From Bacteroidota bacterium (GTDB lineage: Bacteria > Bacteroidota > Ignavibacteria > Kryptoniales > JAKASW01): 10,906 bases of DNA. The position numbers were made by a program, and so were the translations under genes. The notes below the pieces were generated by a model, which saw only the letters and a list, made by a program, of their open reading frames with translations, was not told the DNA's origin and did no database searches. The stretch spans positions 1-10,906 of the forward strand of contig JAJYJD010000109.1 of NCBI GenBank assembly GCA_021789755.1, written 5' to 3'. Positions 1 through 7,565 of the stretch are shown in pieces. Numbering within the stretch: the first letter of the stretch is position 1; every line of letters begins with the position of its first letter.

Positions 1-43
1 CAAGCGAAGTTCCCGGCAAACCCGCCGGGTAAGGTCTCGCAAG

Positions 44-75
44 ACAGATTTGCGGACGCGGTACCGCAAATCTGT
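44..75. repeat. 12-bp perfect inverted repeat (hairpin or operator-like)
   Basis: Bases 44-55 (ACAGATTTGCGG) are exactly complementary to 64-75, around an 8-nt loop whose right part overlaps the palindrome GCGGTACCGC (58-67). No T-run follows on either strand, so it does not look like an intrinsic terminator. A second small inverted repeat lies at 12-17/24-29 (CCCGGC/GCCGGG). On the minus strand a GGAGGGG box (97-91) sits 10 nt before an ATG (80-78) that opens a frame running off the left edge (26 codons seen). The hairpin would then lie at the very start of that reading frame. The frame matches no protein I recognise, and another minus frame here is also open, so I do not call a gene. It could be an operator, a translation-control hairpin or a dispersed palindrome. 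Confidence 0.6.
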
Positions 76-139
76 GCCATCGCTGAGTTTCCCCTCCACA
101 CGATAGACTTCAATCCCCCCGATTTGAAAGATCGGTTTG

Positions 140-224
140 TGCCGAAGGCGGGACTCGAACCCGCACGCCCTTTCGGGCCCTGCCCCCTCAAGACAGTGTG
201 TCTACCAAGTTCCACCACTTCGGC
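140..224 (-). tRNA. tRNA-Leu (anticodon GAG)
   Basis: The minus strand folds into a complete class II tRNA of 85 nt. The acceptor stem GCCGAAG/CTTCGGC pairs perfectly with discriminator A. The anticodon stem CTGTC/GGCAG (one G-U) closes the loop TTGAGGG, giving anticodon GAG, which reads CUC and CUU leucine codons. The long variable arm is GCCC-GAAA-GGGC and the T arm is GCGGG-TTCGAGT-CCCGC. The 3' CCA is not encoded and must be added by the nucleotidyltransferase. The gene begins 46 nt after the pnp stop codon and just after the operon terminator. Only a weak overlapping promoter (TTGTTT at 262-257, 15 nt, TTTAAT at 241-236) could be its own; terminator read-through is the alternative source. 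Confidence 0.97.
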
Positions 225-251
225 CGGCGAAAAAAATTAAAGCACGCCGAG

Positions 252-279
252 AGAAAAAACAACACCGGCCTTACCGGTG
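252..279 (-). terminator. Intrinsic terminator at the end of pnp
   Basis: On the minus strand CACCGG (279-274), loop TAAGG and CCGGTG (268-263) form a 6-bp GC-rich hairpin followed by TTGTTTTTTC. The pnp stop codon TAA (273-271) lies in the loop, so the last two pnp codons form the left arm. This closes the rimP-to-pnp operon. A ribosome finishing pnp would cover the hairpin, so translation could in principle weaken termination and feed tRNA-Leu; that is inference. Confidence 0.85.
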
Positions 280-2439
280 AGGACCTCTCCTGGGCCGATC
301 AGAATGCCTGTGCTGGGGCCGGTACTCCTCTTCGTGACCGTCGGAGTCCGGATTTTCAATAAGGACCTTCCTGCTGAGATTGTATCTGCCCATGTCGTCG
401 ACCTCCATCAGTTTCACTTCGACTTCATCACCGATCTTGAAGACGTCTTCGACTTTGTTGACTCTCTTGTGGTCAATTTGCGAGATATGAAGGAGACCTT
501 CTTTCCCGGGAAGGAATTCGACAAAGACGCCGAAGTCCATGAGGCGTTTCACCGACCCTTTGTATACTTTGCCTACCTCAGGCAATTCGACCAGCCGTTC
601 TATCATCTCTCTTGCCTTATCGCTCGACTCCGCTGTAACGGCTGCTATGATGACGGAGCCATCGTCTTCGATGTTGACCTCAGCCCCGGTCTGCTGGACG
701 ATGCTCTTGATCATTTTTCCGCCGGGTCCGATGACCGCACCGATCATATCCACGGGGATTTTTATCGATGTCATCCTCGGGGCAAAGGGGGAGAGTTCCT
801 TTCGCGGTTCGGCGATTCCCTGCTCCATTATTCCGAGAATATGCTCGCGACCTTCTTTCGCCTGAGCAAGTGCCCTCTGCATAATCTCGAACGAAATCCC
901 GCGGATCTTAATATCCATCTGGAACGCGGTAATTCCCTGCCTGGTGCCGGCAACTTTGAAGTCCATATCGCCGAGGTGATCCTCGTTGCCGAGAATATCG
1001 GTAATGACAGCCACGTCAGCACCTTCCTTGATCAGACCCATTGCGATGCCCGCTACGGACCTGGCCAGCGGGACACCGGCATCCATCAACGCCAGTGAGC
1101 CGGCGCAAACAGTAGCCATCGAGGAAGAGCCGTTCGATTCGAGGATGTCCGAGACTATGCGGACCGTGTAAGGGAATTCCTTTTCGCCCGGGACAAGGTT
1201 TTTCAATGCCCTTTCGGCGAGATTCCCGTGTCCGATCTCTCTGCGACCCGGGCCAGTCATCCTGGAGACTTCTCCGACGCTGTATCCGGGGAAATTGTAG
1301 TGCAGCATGAACCTTTTCGTCGACTCGGGGAGGAGACCATCAATCGTCTGCTCGTCGAGCTTCGTGCCCAGAGTAACTGACGTGAGACTCTGTGTCTCGC
1401 CTCTGGTAAAGAGTGCGGAACCGTGAGTCCTGGGAAGCACCCCGATCTCGACGGTTATCGGGCGGACATTCTTATATCCCCTCCCATCAAGCCGCTTCCC
1501 TTCCTTCAGGATCATCTGGCGCATGTCATCCTTGTCGATATCATGCAGGATCTCGGCTATCTTTGCCTCCTGTTCGGGATACTTTTCCGCCAGCGCAAGC
1601 AATACGTCCTCTTTAATCTTCTTAGTCCGGTCGCTCCGCTCCGCTTTCTTGACCACCGATCTGTTGAGTCCGTGGATTCGGTCGAACGATAGGGCTTTCA
1701 CATCGGCCAGCAGCGATTCATTCACGTCGTCTTTCGGGACTTCCCGCTTCGGCTTGTTGACAAGGGCTGCCAGCTCCTTCTGAACCGCGACGATCTCCTT
1801 GATAAACTTATGCGCGAACTCTAGAGCTGCCAGAAGATCCGCTTCGGAAACCTCATGTGATTCCCCTTCGACCATCACTATCGAGTCATCCGTCCCCGCT
1901 ACGGTCAGGTCCATGTCGCTCTTATCGAGTTGCTGAACAGTGGGGTTAACCACAAACTGTCCTTCGATTCTCCCGACCCTGACTTCAGCAATCGGTCCGT
2001 CGAACGGTATGTCTGAGACAACCAGTGCGGCTGAAGAAGCGATCGCTCCCAGTATATCGGGATCGTTCTCCCCGTCGAACGAGAATACGGTAGCAACGAT
2101 CTGTGTTTCGTAGTTCCACTTTTTAGGAAATAGCGGCCGGATCGGCCTGTCGATCAGGCGCGCCGAGAGGACCTCCTTTTCGTTCGGCCTTCCCTCTCTC
2201 TTTATGAAGCCGCCCGGAATTTTTCCCGCCGCAGCTGTCTTCTCACGGTATTCTACGGAGAGCGGAAGGAAATCGACTCCCTCCTTAGCTTCCTCGGTGG
2301 CGACAACCGTCGCGAGCACCATTGTGTCGGCGTACCGAACCATGACAGCTCCGCTCGCCTGTTTGGCAAGTCTTCCGGTTTCAAGCGAGAGTTTCCTGCC
2401 GCCTATTTCTATCTCTTTTGAAATAAAACCTTCCATCAT
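271..2439 (-). CDS. pnp: Polyribonucleotide nucleotidyltransferase (PNPase)
   Basis: PNPase degrades RNA 3' to 5' by phosphorolysis, releasing nucleoside diphosphates, as a trimer in the cytoplasm. The 722-residue protein has the full family layout: first RNase PH domain (about 10-220), helical linker, second RNase PH domain (about 310-550) with the metal-site motif EDHLGDMDFK, then KH (GPGG at 571-574) and S1 (from about 623). Counted from the second Met, the two key aspartates fall at 486 and 492, as in the E. coli enzyme. An acidic then Arg/His-rich tail ends the protein. Two adjacent ATGs are possible. The second (2436) sits 7 nt after AAGG and is the likelier start; the first is only 4 nt away from it. 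It is the last operon gene, 14 nt after rpsO, too close for the long processed pnp leader known in E. coli. Confidence 0.98.
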   Translation of the reverse strand: MMEGFISKEIEIGGRKLSLETGRLAKQASGAVMVRYADTMVLATVVATEEAKEGVDFLPLSVEYREKTAAAGKIPGGFIKREGRPNEKEVLSARLIDRPIRPLFPKKWNYETQIVATVFSFDGENDPDILGAIASSAALVVSDIPFDGPIAEVRVGRIEGQFVVNPTVQQLDKSDMDLTVAGTDDSIVMVEGESHEVSEADLLAALEFAHKFIKEIVAVQKELAALVNKPKREVPKDDVNESLLADVKALSFDRIHGLNRSVVKKAERSDRTKKIKEDVLLALAEKYPEQEAKIAEILHDIDKDDMRQMILKEGKRLDGRGYKNVRPITVEIGVLPRTHGSALFTRGETQSLTSVTLGTKLDEQTIDGLLPESTKRFMLHYNFPGYSVGEVSRMTGPGRREIGHGNLAERALKNLVPGEKEFPYTVRIVSDILESNGSSSMATVCAGSLALMDAGVPLARSVAGIAMGLIKEGADVAVITDILGNEDHLGDMDFKVAGTRQGITAFQMDIKIRGISFEIMQRALAQAKEGREHILGIMEQGIAEPRKELSPFAPRMTSIKIPVDMIGAVIGPGGKMIKSIVQQTGAEVNIEDDGSVIIAAVTAESSDKAREMIERLVELPEVGKVYKGSVKRLMDFGVFVEFLPGKEGLLHISQIDHKRVNKVEDVFKIGDEVEVKLMEVDDMGRYNLSRKVLIENPDSDGHEEEYRPQHRHSDRPRRGPHR

Positions 2440-2453
2440 TTATCCTTCTTATT

Positions 2454-2723
2454 TTACTTTCTGAGGTGAAGTTCCTCTACAATTTTACGATACCGCTCGA
2501 TGTCCTTGGACTGCAAGTACTCAAGAAGCCTGCGGCGTTTTCCTACCATCCTCAACAGACCTGTGCGTGAATGATGGTCTCTTTTGTGCGTTTCGAAGTG
2601 AGAGGACAATTCGTTGATCCTCTCTGTAAGAATGGCGACCTGCACTTCGGGGCTGCCCGAGTCTTTTCCGGTCTTGCCGTACTTCTTAATGATCTCTTCT
2701 TTCTGATCCTTCGTCAAAGGCAT
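2454..2723 (-). CDS. rpsO: 30S ribosomal protein S15
   Basis: S15 is a primary 16S rRNA-binding protein of the 30S platform and contributes to a bridge with the 50S subunit. The product is 89 residues, the usual length, and carries the family signatures DSGSPEVQVA (21-30) and HKRDHHSR (46-53), followed by the basic helix GKRRRLLEYL. The start is fixed by a TAGGAG box that overlaps the ribF stop codon and lies 8 nt before the ATG. The order rpsO-pnp is one of the most conserved in bacteria. The 11-nt gap from ribF leaves little room for the pseudoknot leader by which E. coli S15 represses itself, so control here is probably at operon level (inference). Confidence 0.98.
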   Translation of the reverse strand: MPLTKDQKEEIIKKYGKTGKDSGSPEVQVAILTERINELSSHFETHKRDHHSRTGLLRMVGKRRRLLEYLQSKDIERYRKIVEELHLRK

Positions 2724-2734
2724 TACAAAAACTC

Positions 2735-3676
2735 CTATCTTTGTTTGTTGATCGTTTTAACAAGGAACTCGTTCATCATGCGCTTGTCCTCATCCATCTG
2801 CGCTATGAGTTGTTCTGCGGACTCGAATTTCATCTCGTCCCGAAGCCTGTGGATGAATGCGACTTTGATCCGCTTTCCGTAAATATCCCTGTCGAAATCG
2901 GAAATCCAGACTTCAACCGTCGGGACTCCGGCTTCTTCGAATGTGGGGCGGACTCCGATGCTCGCCAGTCCCGTCAGCCTTGTCCCTTCTGCGATTACTT
3001 CGACGATATATACTCCATACGATGGGATCAGCAGTCGCTCGTCGACCAGCTTCAGGTTTGCCGTCGGATATCCGAGCAGTCTCCCTCTCTGGTCGCCGCG
3101 GATGACATAGCCCTCAAGAGAGAAAGGCCGGCCAAGCATCCTATTGGCATGTTGCAGGCTGCCGTCCTGCAGCAATCGCCTGATCGCGCTGCTCGCGACT
3201 TTCTCCCCGTCGATAAGGACGGGTTCGATGTAGTCTACGGCGAAGCCGGTTCTCTCACCGACCTTGCGGGCATACTCGACGGTTCCCTCTGCGCCGCGGC
3301 CGAAGGTGTGGTTGTAGCCCAGGACAAGCTCGCGCATCCCGACCTTTCCGCAGATCAGCTTCACGAGAAAATCCTCAGCCGTCACGAGCGAGAAATCCCT
3401 GTCGAATTTCAGCAGACAAATCTCGTCGATCCCGGCCTCGTCGATCGTTTGCACACGCTCCTCCTCTGTCATAAGGAGCTGCACTTTGTTTCTTCCTATA
3501 ATCTCCTGGGGATGGGGCTTGAAAGTTATTACGACGCTCCTGCCTCCGAGCAACCTGCTCTTCTCCACGAGCGTCTCGAGGATTTTCCTGTGCGCGACAT
3601 GGAGGCCGTCAAATGTCCCGACGGTAACAACCGACTTCGGATCGAAAGCGATATCTTCAAGCGAGTAGCGGATCAT
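2735..3676 (-). CDS. ribF: Bifunctional riboflavin kinase / FMN adenylyltransferase
   Basis: This enzyme phosphorylates riboflavin to FMN and then adenylylates FMN to FAD. The 313-residue protein has both domains. The N-terminal FAD synthetase shows the nucleotidyltransferase signature GTFDGLHVAH (20-29) and the SSAIRR motif (162-167). The C-terminal riboflavin kinase (about 185-305) shows GYPTAN (202-207), GVYIVEV and GVRPTF (241-246). The HxGH-type motif reads HVAH, with Ala for the usual Gly; both histidines are kept, so activity is expected. GYNHTFGR at 120-127 resembles the form I associate with the Bacteroidetes side of bacteria. Its ATG overlaps the truB stop as ATGA, a sign of translational coupling. 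Placement between truB and rpsO is common outside gammaproteobacteria. Confidence 0.96.
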   Translation of the reverse strand: MIRYSLEDIAFDPKSVVTVGTFDGLHVAHRKILETLVEKSRLLGGRSVVITFKPHPQEIIGRNKVQLLMTEEERVQTIDEAGIDEICLLKFDRDFSLVTAEDFLVKLICGKVGMRELVLGYNHTFGRGAEGTVEYARKVGERTGFAVDYIEPVLIDGEKVASSAIRRLLQDGSLQHANRMLGRPFSLEGYVIRGDQRGRLLGYPTANLKLVDERLLIPSYGVYIVEVIAEGTRLTGLASIGVRPTFEEAGVPTVEVWISDFDRDIYGKRIKVAFIHRLRDEMKFESAEQLIAQMDEDKRMMNEFLVKTINKQR

Positions 3677-4335
3677 ACGGCGCAGCTTACCTTCAGTTCG
3701 TCAATTCTGACGGCGTCTTCGGCTCTGTAAGAACCGATTCGTGTCCGAACGAGTTCCGTGAGGACCGACCCGCATCCAAGGTCGCCGCCGATGTCCCTCG
3801 CGAGGCTTCTGATGTATGTACCGCTCGAGCACACTATTCGCAGCTTGAGGAGGGGCCATTCAAACGACTCGATCGCAATTTCGGATATCGTGACTCTCTT
3901 CGGTTTAAGCTCAAATTCCAGCCCGCGTCTCGCGAGATGGTACGCCCTTTTCCCGTCGACCCACGCGGCAGAGTAATTCGGCGGCACCTGGTCGATACTA
4001 CCGGTGAACTTGGCAAGAACCTCCCCGACCCTCTGCCGGGAAATGGTATCGACCGATGGCTGAACTACAAGCTCCGTCTCCAGATCGTGACTTCTGGAAG
4101 TAACTCCCAGTGTCAGTGTCGCAAGGTATTCCTTCTCGAGCTTAAGGATGTCTTCCATCAACTTCGTCTTGTCTCCTGTGAGGAGAATTAGCAATCCCTC
4201 CGCAAGGGGATCCAGCGTTCCTGCGTGACCGACTTTCTTCAGCTTCAGCTCACTGCGTGCTCTGCGCACGACTTCAAAAGATGTCATGCCTTTCGGCTTA
4301 TATATCGCGAGGATGCTGCCGCTGTCACTTGCCAT
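3673..4335 (-). CDS. truB: tRNA pseudouridine(55) synthase TruB
   Basis: TruB converts U55 of the tRNA T loop to pseudouridine and also helps tRNA fold. The catalytic motif GHAGTLDPLAEGLL is present with nucleophile Asp42. The segment NYSAAWVDGKRAYHLARRG and the late motif CSSGTYIRSLARDIGG complete the active-site cleft. At 220 residues it is much shorter than E. coli TruB (about 314): it ends just after the catalytic domain, at IDELKVSCAV, without a PUA-type RNA-binding domain. I know similar short forms from Bacteroidetes-like bacteria, so this is probably lineage-typical and not a truncation. The start codon overlaps the end of rbfA by 11 nt and has no good ribosome-binding site, suggesting coupling to rbfA translation. 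Confidence 0.96.
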   Translation of the reverse strand: MASDSGSILAIYKPKGMTSFEVVRRARSELKLKKVGHAGTLDPLAEGLLILLTGDKTKLMEDILKLEKEYLATLTLGVTSRSHDLETELVVQPSVDTISRQRVGEVLAKFTGSIDQVPPNYSAAWVDGKRAYHLARRGLEFELKPKRVTISEIAIESFEWPLLKLRIVCSSGTYIRSLARDIGGDLGCGSVLTELVRTRIGSYRAEDAVRIDELKVSCAV

Positions 4336-4705
4336 CGTTTTCGTTCCCGGGATCCTCGTTATTATTCTCTTCGTGTGTCTTCTTCAGAAGCTCTTCGATA
4401 TTGGCGACGTAATCCATCGTGTCATCTATAAAGAAAGCGATCTCCGGCGTGAACTTCAATCTGACATTCGCGCCTATGAATTGCCGTATGTCCTTTTTCG
4501 CTTCATTCAGGAGGAAAAGAGTGCGGTCCTTTACTTTCGCATCTCCAAACACACTTATGTAGATCCTCGCAAGTCTCAGGTCCGGCGACATGACCACTTT
4601 CGTGACCGTCATGAAGCCCATCTCCGAGGTTCGGTAATCCCGCTCGATGAGCGAACCGAGTTCCTGCTTTATCAGATTACCGACTTTTTCTGTTCTCACT
4701 GACAT
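4325..4705 (-). CDS. rbfA: 30S ribosome-binding factor RbfA
   Basis: RbfA is a small KH-fold protein that binds immature 30S subunits and helps process the 5' end of 16S rRNA, notably in the cold. The 126-residue product starts with the typical SVRTEKVGNLIKQELG helix, has the central strand segment TVTKVVMSPDLRLARIYISV, and ends its fold with LKFTPEIAFFIDDTMDY, close to the family pattern of PELxFxxDxS. The last 20 or so residues are a hydrophilic Asn/Glu/Asp tail and are probably disordered. A purine-rich AGAAGAGAAG stretch about 9 nt before the ATG serves as ribosome-binding site. It follows infB by 51 nt, the widest gap in the operon; I see only a weak CCGG/CCGG hairpin there. Confidence 0.96.
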   Translation of the reverse strand: MSVRTEKVGNLIKQELGSLIERDYRTSEMGFMTVTKVVMSPDLRLARIYISVFGDAKVKDRTLFLLNEAKKDIRQFIGANVRLKFTPEIAFFIDDTMDYVANIEELLKKTHEENNNEDPGNENDGK

Positions 4706-4756
4706 GTGGAATTTCTTCTCTTCTGAAACCCTTCACCGGCGTCCGGCCTGCGTAAA

Positions 4757-7540
4757 TCAGGCAAGAGTACGCTGCGTCTCCACAATTGTGAAAGCCTCAA
4801 TCGTATCGCCAAGCTTAAGGTCATTGAAATTTTCGAGGCTGACGCCGCACTCGTAACCTTCCTCGACTTCCCGGACGTCATCCTTGAACCTGCGCAAAGA
4901 TGCTATATTCCCTTCAAACACCACGATCCCGTCCCGGACAAGCCTCACGCGGTTGTTTCTCTGGATCCTGCCGTCAACCACGTAACAGCCTGCGACAGTC
5001 CCGAATTTCGGCACCTTGAATGTCTGGCGCACTTCGAGTGAGCCGACAACATCTTCTCTGACCTCGGGACTCAGAAGTCCCTCAAGGCCTTTGCGGACGT
5101 TATCGATAGCATCATAAATAATGCTGTAGAGTTTAATGTCCACCGATTCCGCTTCGGCAAGTTTCCTCGCAGCTGCGCTTGGCCTGACATGGAATCCAAG
5201 CACTATCGCGTTCGAGGCGGCGGCAAGCAGGACATCGGATTCGGAAATCGCGCCGACGGCCTTGTGTATTACCTGCACCCTTACCTCGTCATTCGAGAGC
5301 TTTGCGAGAGCGTCACCAAGTGCCTCCACGGATCCGTCAACATCTCCTTTTACGACGATGTTGAGCTGCTTGATCATTCCTTCCTTGATTTCCTTCGAGA
5401 TGTCTTCAAGGGTCACATGATGCTGCGTCCCGCGCATGACCTGTTCACGCTTGACAACCTTCCTGCGGTTGCTGATCTCGCGGGAGATCTTTTCATTCTC
5501 GACTGAGACCAGAACGTCTCCGGCGAGGGGAAGCTCGTCGAACCCGACCACCTGCACCGGCATAGCCGGAGGAGCCGCATCAATCTTCTTTCCGCGCTCG
5601 TCCGTCATTGCACGTACTTTACCGTTCGTGGTTCCTGCAACATAGGCGTCGCCGATTTTGAGTGTCCCTTTCTGCACAAGGACCGTCGCCACCGCGCCTC
5701 TTCCCCTGTCAAGCGTCGATTCGATCACCACGCCTCTGGCGAGTCTATCCGGATTGGCTTTCAGGTCGAGGAGGTCGGCTTCGAGCAGAACTTTCTCGAG
5801 AAGAAGGTCGATGTTGGTCCCCTTCTTGGCCGAGATCTCCATTGACTGTGTTTTGCCGCCCCACTCTTCGAGGAGAACACCCTGATCCGCCAGTTGCTTC
5901 TTGATCCTGTCCGGATTGGCTTCGGGCCTGTCGATCTTGTTTATTGCCACAATAAGCGGCACATTTGCCGCGCGCGCGTGGTTGATCGCTTCCACGGTCT
6001 GCGGCATGACGTTGTCGTCGGCCGCAACCACCAGGATCACTATGTCCGTCGCCTGGGCACCACGGGCACGCATGGCCGTGAAAGCCTCGTGACCGGGCGT
6101 ATCGAGAAACGTTATCTGCTTTCCGTTCGGCAGTCTGACCTGGTAAGCACCTATATGCTGCGTAATGCCGCCGGCCTCTCCCGCCACAACGTTCGCCTGT
6201 CTGATGAAATCCAGGAGGGAGGTCTTGCCGTGATCGACGTGGCCCATTATCGTGACGACGGGGGGACGCCGTTTCAGCGTCTCTTCAGGATCGGGTCTGT
6301 CTTCAAGAACCTCATCCGAATATTCTTCCTGGAGCTCCACTTCATATCCGAAGTCATCGGCCAGGAGCGTGATCGTCTCCAGGTCCAGCCTCTGATTTAT
6401 CGAGACCATCAGCCCGAACGAAATGCATTTGGAAATCACTTCGGCAACGTCAACGTTCATGAGCTTTGCGAGCTCTCCGACCGATACGAATTCCGAGAGT
6501 CTTAGTCTTTTTTTCTCAATTTCTTTCTTCTCTATCTCGATCTGAGCGGCCTCGAATTTCTCTTTCCTCTTTTTCTTCCTGATCGCGGCACGTTCCGAGT
6601 CGCCCGCGTCCTCGATGCTCGCCATGGTGCGCTGGAACGCCAGGTCGACTTCAGCCTGGTCTACGTCGACATGCCGGCCCTTCTTCTTCTTTTTCTTCTT
6701 GAGCTCCTCTTCCGTTTCAACCTCAGGGACGGGAATGACCTCCGTGCTCTGCTCACGAATTTTCTTCTTTTTCTTTTTCTTCTTCTTCTGAGCCTGGGTC
6801 TCGGTCTCCAGTTGCGCCTCGGCCTCCTTGGTTTTCTTCTGGGCCTCTTCCAGCTCCTTGCGCATTCTCATTTCCTCTTCGCTGATCAGCCGGCCCGTGC
6901 GCAGATCCATCCTTCCACGAATCTTCAGGCCCTTCTCCTCCTTCTTGGGAAGAGCGGCCTCCGCCGCTTTTGCTTTGTCGACCGCCGGCTGCCCGGTGGT
7001 TCCGCCGCCCGCTTGAGCTGCTTGCGCCGATTCCGACACGGCTGCAGCGGGGGGTTCCAGGACCTGAGGACTCTCAACGGTCCCTTCCCCGGCGCCCTGA
7101 ACCCCTGCCGGCGGGGTAACGGACTCTGCACTAACCTCGGAAACTGGTTCCGGCTTCTCCGATAGCGTCTCCTGAGCCGTCTCGACGGCTTCCGCCTGAC
7201 CGCTGAATGCCGGGGCCTCGGTCGAGGCGACAGGTTCCGGTTTCACCTCGGCGACATGCTGTCTTTCGACAGTCACGGTATCGACGAGCTTTTTTACCGC
7301 GACTTTTTCTTCCGGCTTCTCAGTAAGCTGCTCTTTGATCTTCTGCCGCTTTTCGACCTGGTCCAGCTCCTTCTTGAAATGAGCTGCCAGCTCGTTATAC
7401 ATCTTCTCGTCGACAGATGAAGTCCGCCTGACCTTGTCGTGCCCCTTCGACTTAAGGAAATCCACGATCTGATCCGCGGATACCTGGAACTCAGATGCGA
7501 CCTTGGTAACGAGTTTTTTCTTCGTGGTTGTTTCAGCCAT
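4757..7540 (-). CDS. infB: Translation initiation factor IF-2
   Basis: IF-2 is the GTPase that brings fMet-tRNA to the 30S P site and promotes subunit joining. The 927-residue protein begins with one IF2_N-type domain (about 1-60), then a long charged linker (about 60-345) rich in Glu, Ala, Pro and Lys, a second IF2_N domain (about 348-405), the G domain and the C-terminal domains that bind the initiator tRNA. GTPase motifs are intact: G1 GHVDHGKT (433-440), G2 GGITQHIGAY, G3 DTPGH (480-484), G4 NKID (534-537) and a later SAK. Two pure lysine runs lie in the linker, 9 residues at 252-260 and 7 at 281-287. The start is 25 nt after nusA with an AAAGAAAGG box. No ylxR or ylxQ gene lies between nusA and infB, unlike many Firmicutes. 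Confidence 0.98.
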   Translation of the reverse strand: MAETTTKKKLVTKVASEFQVSADQIVDFLKSKGHDKVRRTSSVDEKMYNELAAHFKKELDQVEKRQKIKEQLTEKPEEKVAVKKLVDTVTVERQHVAEVKPEPVASTEAPAFSGQAEAVETAQETLSEKPEPVSEVSAESVTPPAGVQGAGEGTVESPQVLEPPAAAVSESAQAAQAGGGTTGQPAVDKAKAAEAALPKKEEKGLKIRGRMDLRTGRLISEEEMRMRKELEEAQKKTKEAEAQLETETQAQKKKKKKKKKIREQSTEVIPVPEVETEEELKKKKKKKGRHVDVDQAEVDLAFQRTMASIEDAGDSERAAIRKKKRKEKFEAAQIEIEKKEIEKKRLRLSEFVSVGELAKLMNVDVAEVISKCISFGLMVSINQRLDLETITLLADDFGYEVELQEEYSDEVLEDRPDPEETLKRRPPVVTIMGHVDHGKTSLLDFIRQANVVAGEAGGITQHIGAYQVRLPNGKQITFLDTPGHEAFTAMRARGAQATDIVILVVAADDNVMPQTVEAINHARAANVPLIVAINKIDRPEANPDRIKKQLADQGVLLEEWGGKTQSMEISAKKGTNIDLLLEKVLLEADLLDLKANPDRLARGVVIESTLDRGRGAVATVLVQKGTLKIGDAYVAGTTNGKVRAMTDERGKKIDAAPPAMPVQVVGFDELPLAGDVLVSVENEKISREISNRRKVVKREQVMRGTQHHVTLEDISKEIKEGMIKQLNIVVKGDVDGSVEALGDALAKLSNDEVRVQVIHKAVGAISESDVLLAAASNAIVLGFHVRPSAAARKLAEAESVDIKLYSIIYDAIDNVRKGLEGLLSPEVREDVVGSLEVRQTFKVPKFGTVAGCYVVDGRIQRNNRVRLVRDGIVVFEGNIASLRRFKDDVREVEEGYECGVSLENFNDLKLGDTIEAFTIVETQRTLA
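6680..6787 (-). repeat. Paired polylysine-coding A/G tracts in infB
   Basis: Within the infB linker, codons 252-260 (6787-6761) are nine consecutive AAG/AAA codons and codons 281-287 (6700-6680) are seven more. Together they flank a short Glu/Val/Pro-rich spacer. On the coding strand these are near-pure purine tracts, so they may be length-variable by slippage and the encoded segment is certainly flexible and highly basic. The frame stays open through both and downstream motifs are intact, so there is no sign of a frameshift. Confidence 0.85.
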
Positions 7541-7565
7541 GCTGAAAATAGCCTTTCTTTAGAAC

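Noticed and set aside
4706..4756. Terminator or promoter in the infB-rbfA gap
   Set aside because: Only a 4-bp CCGG hairpin without a T-run and no paired -35/-10 boxes are seen.
6761..6787. Programmed frameshift site in the infB polylysine tract
   Set aside because: No true slippery heptamer in frame was found, the zero frame continues for more than 650 codons, and no alternative product of interest is apparent.
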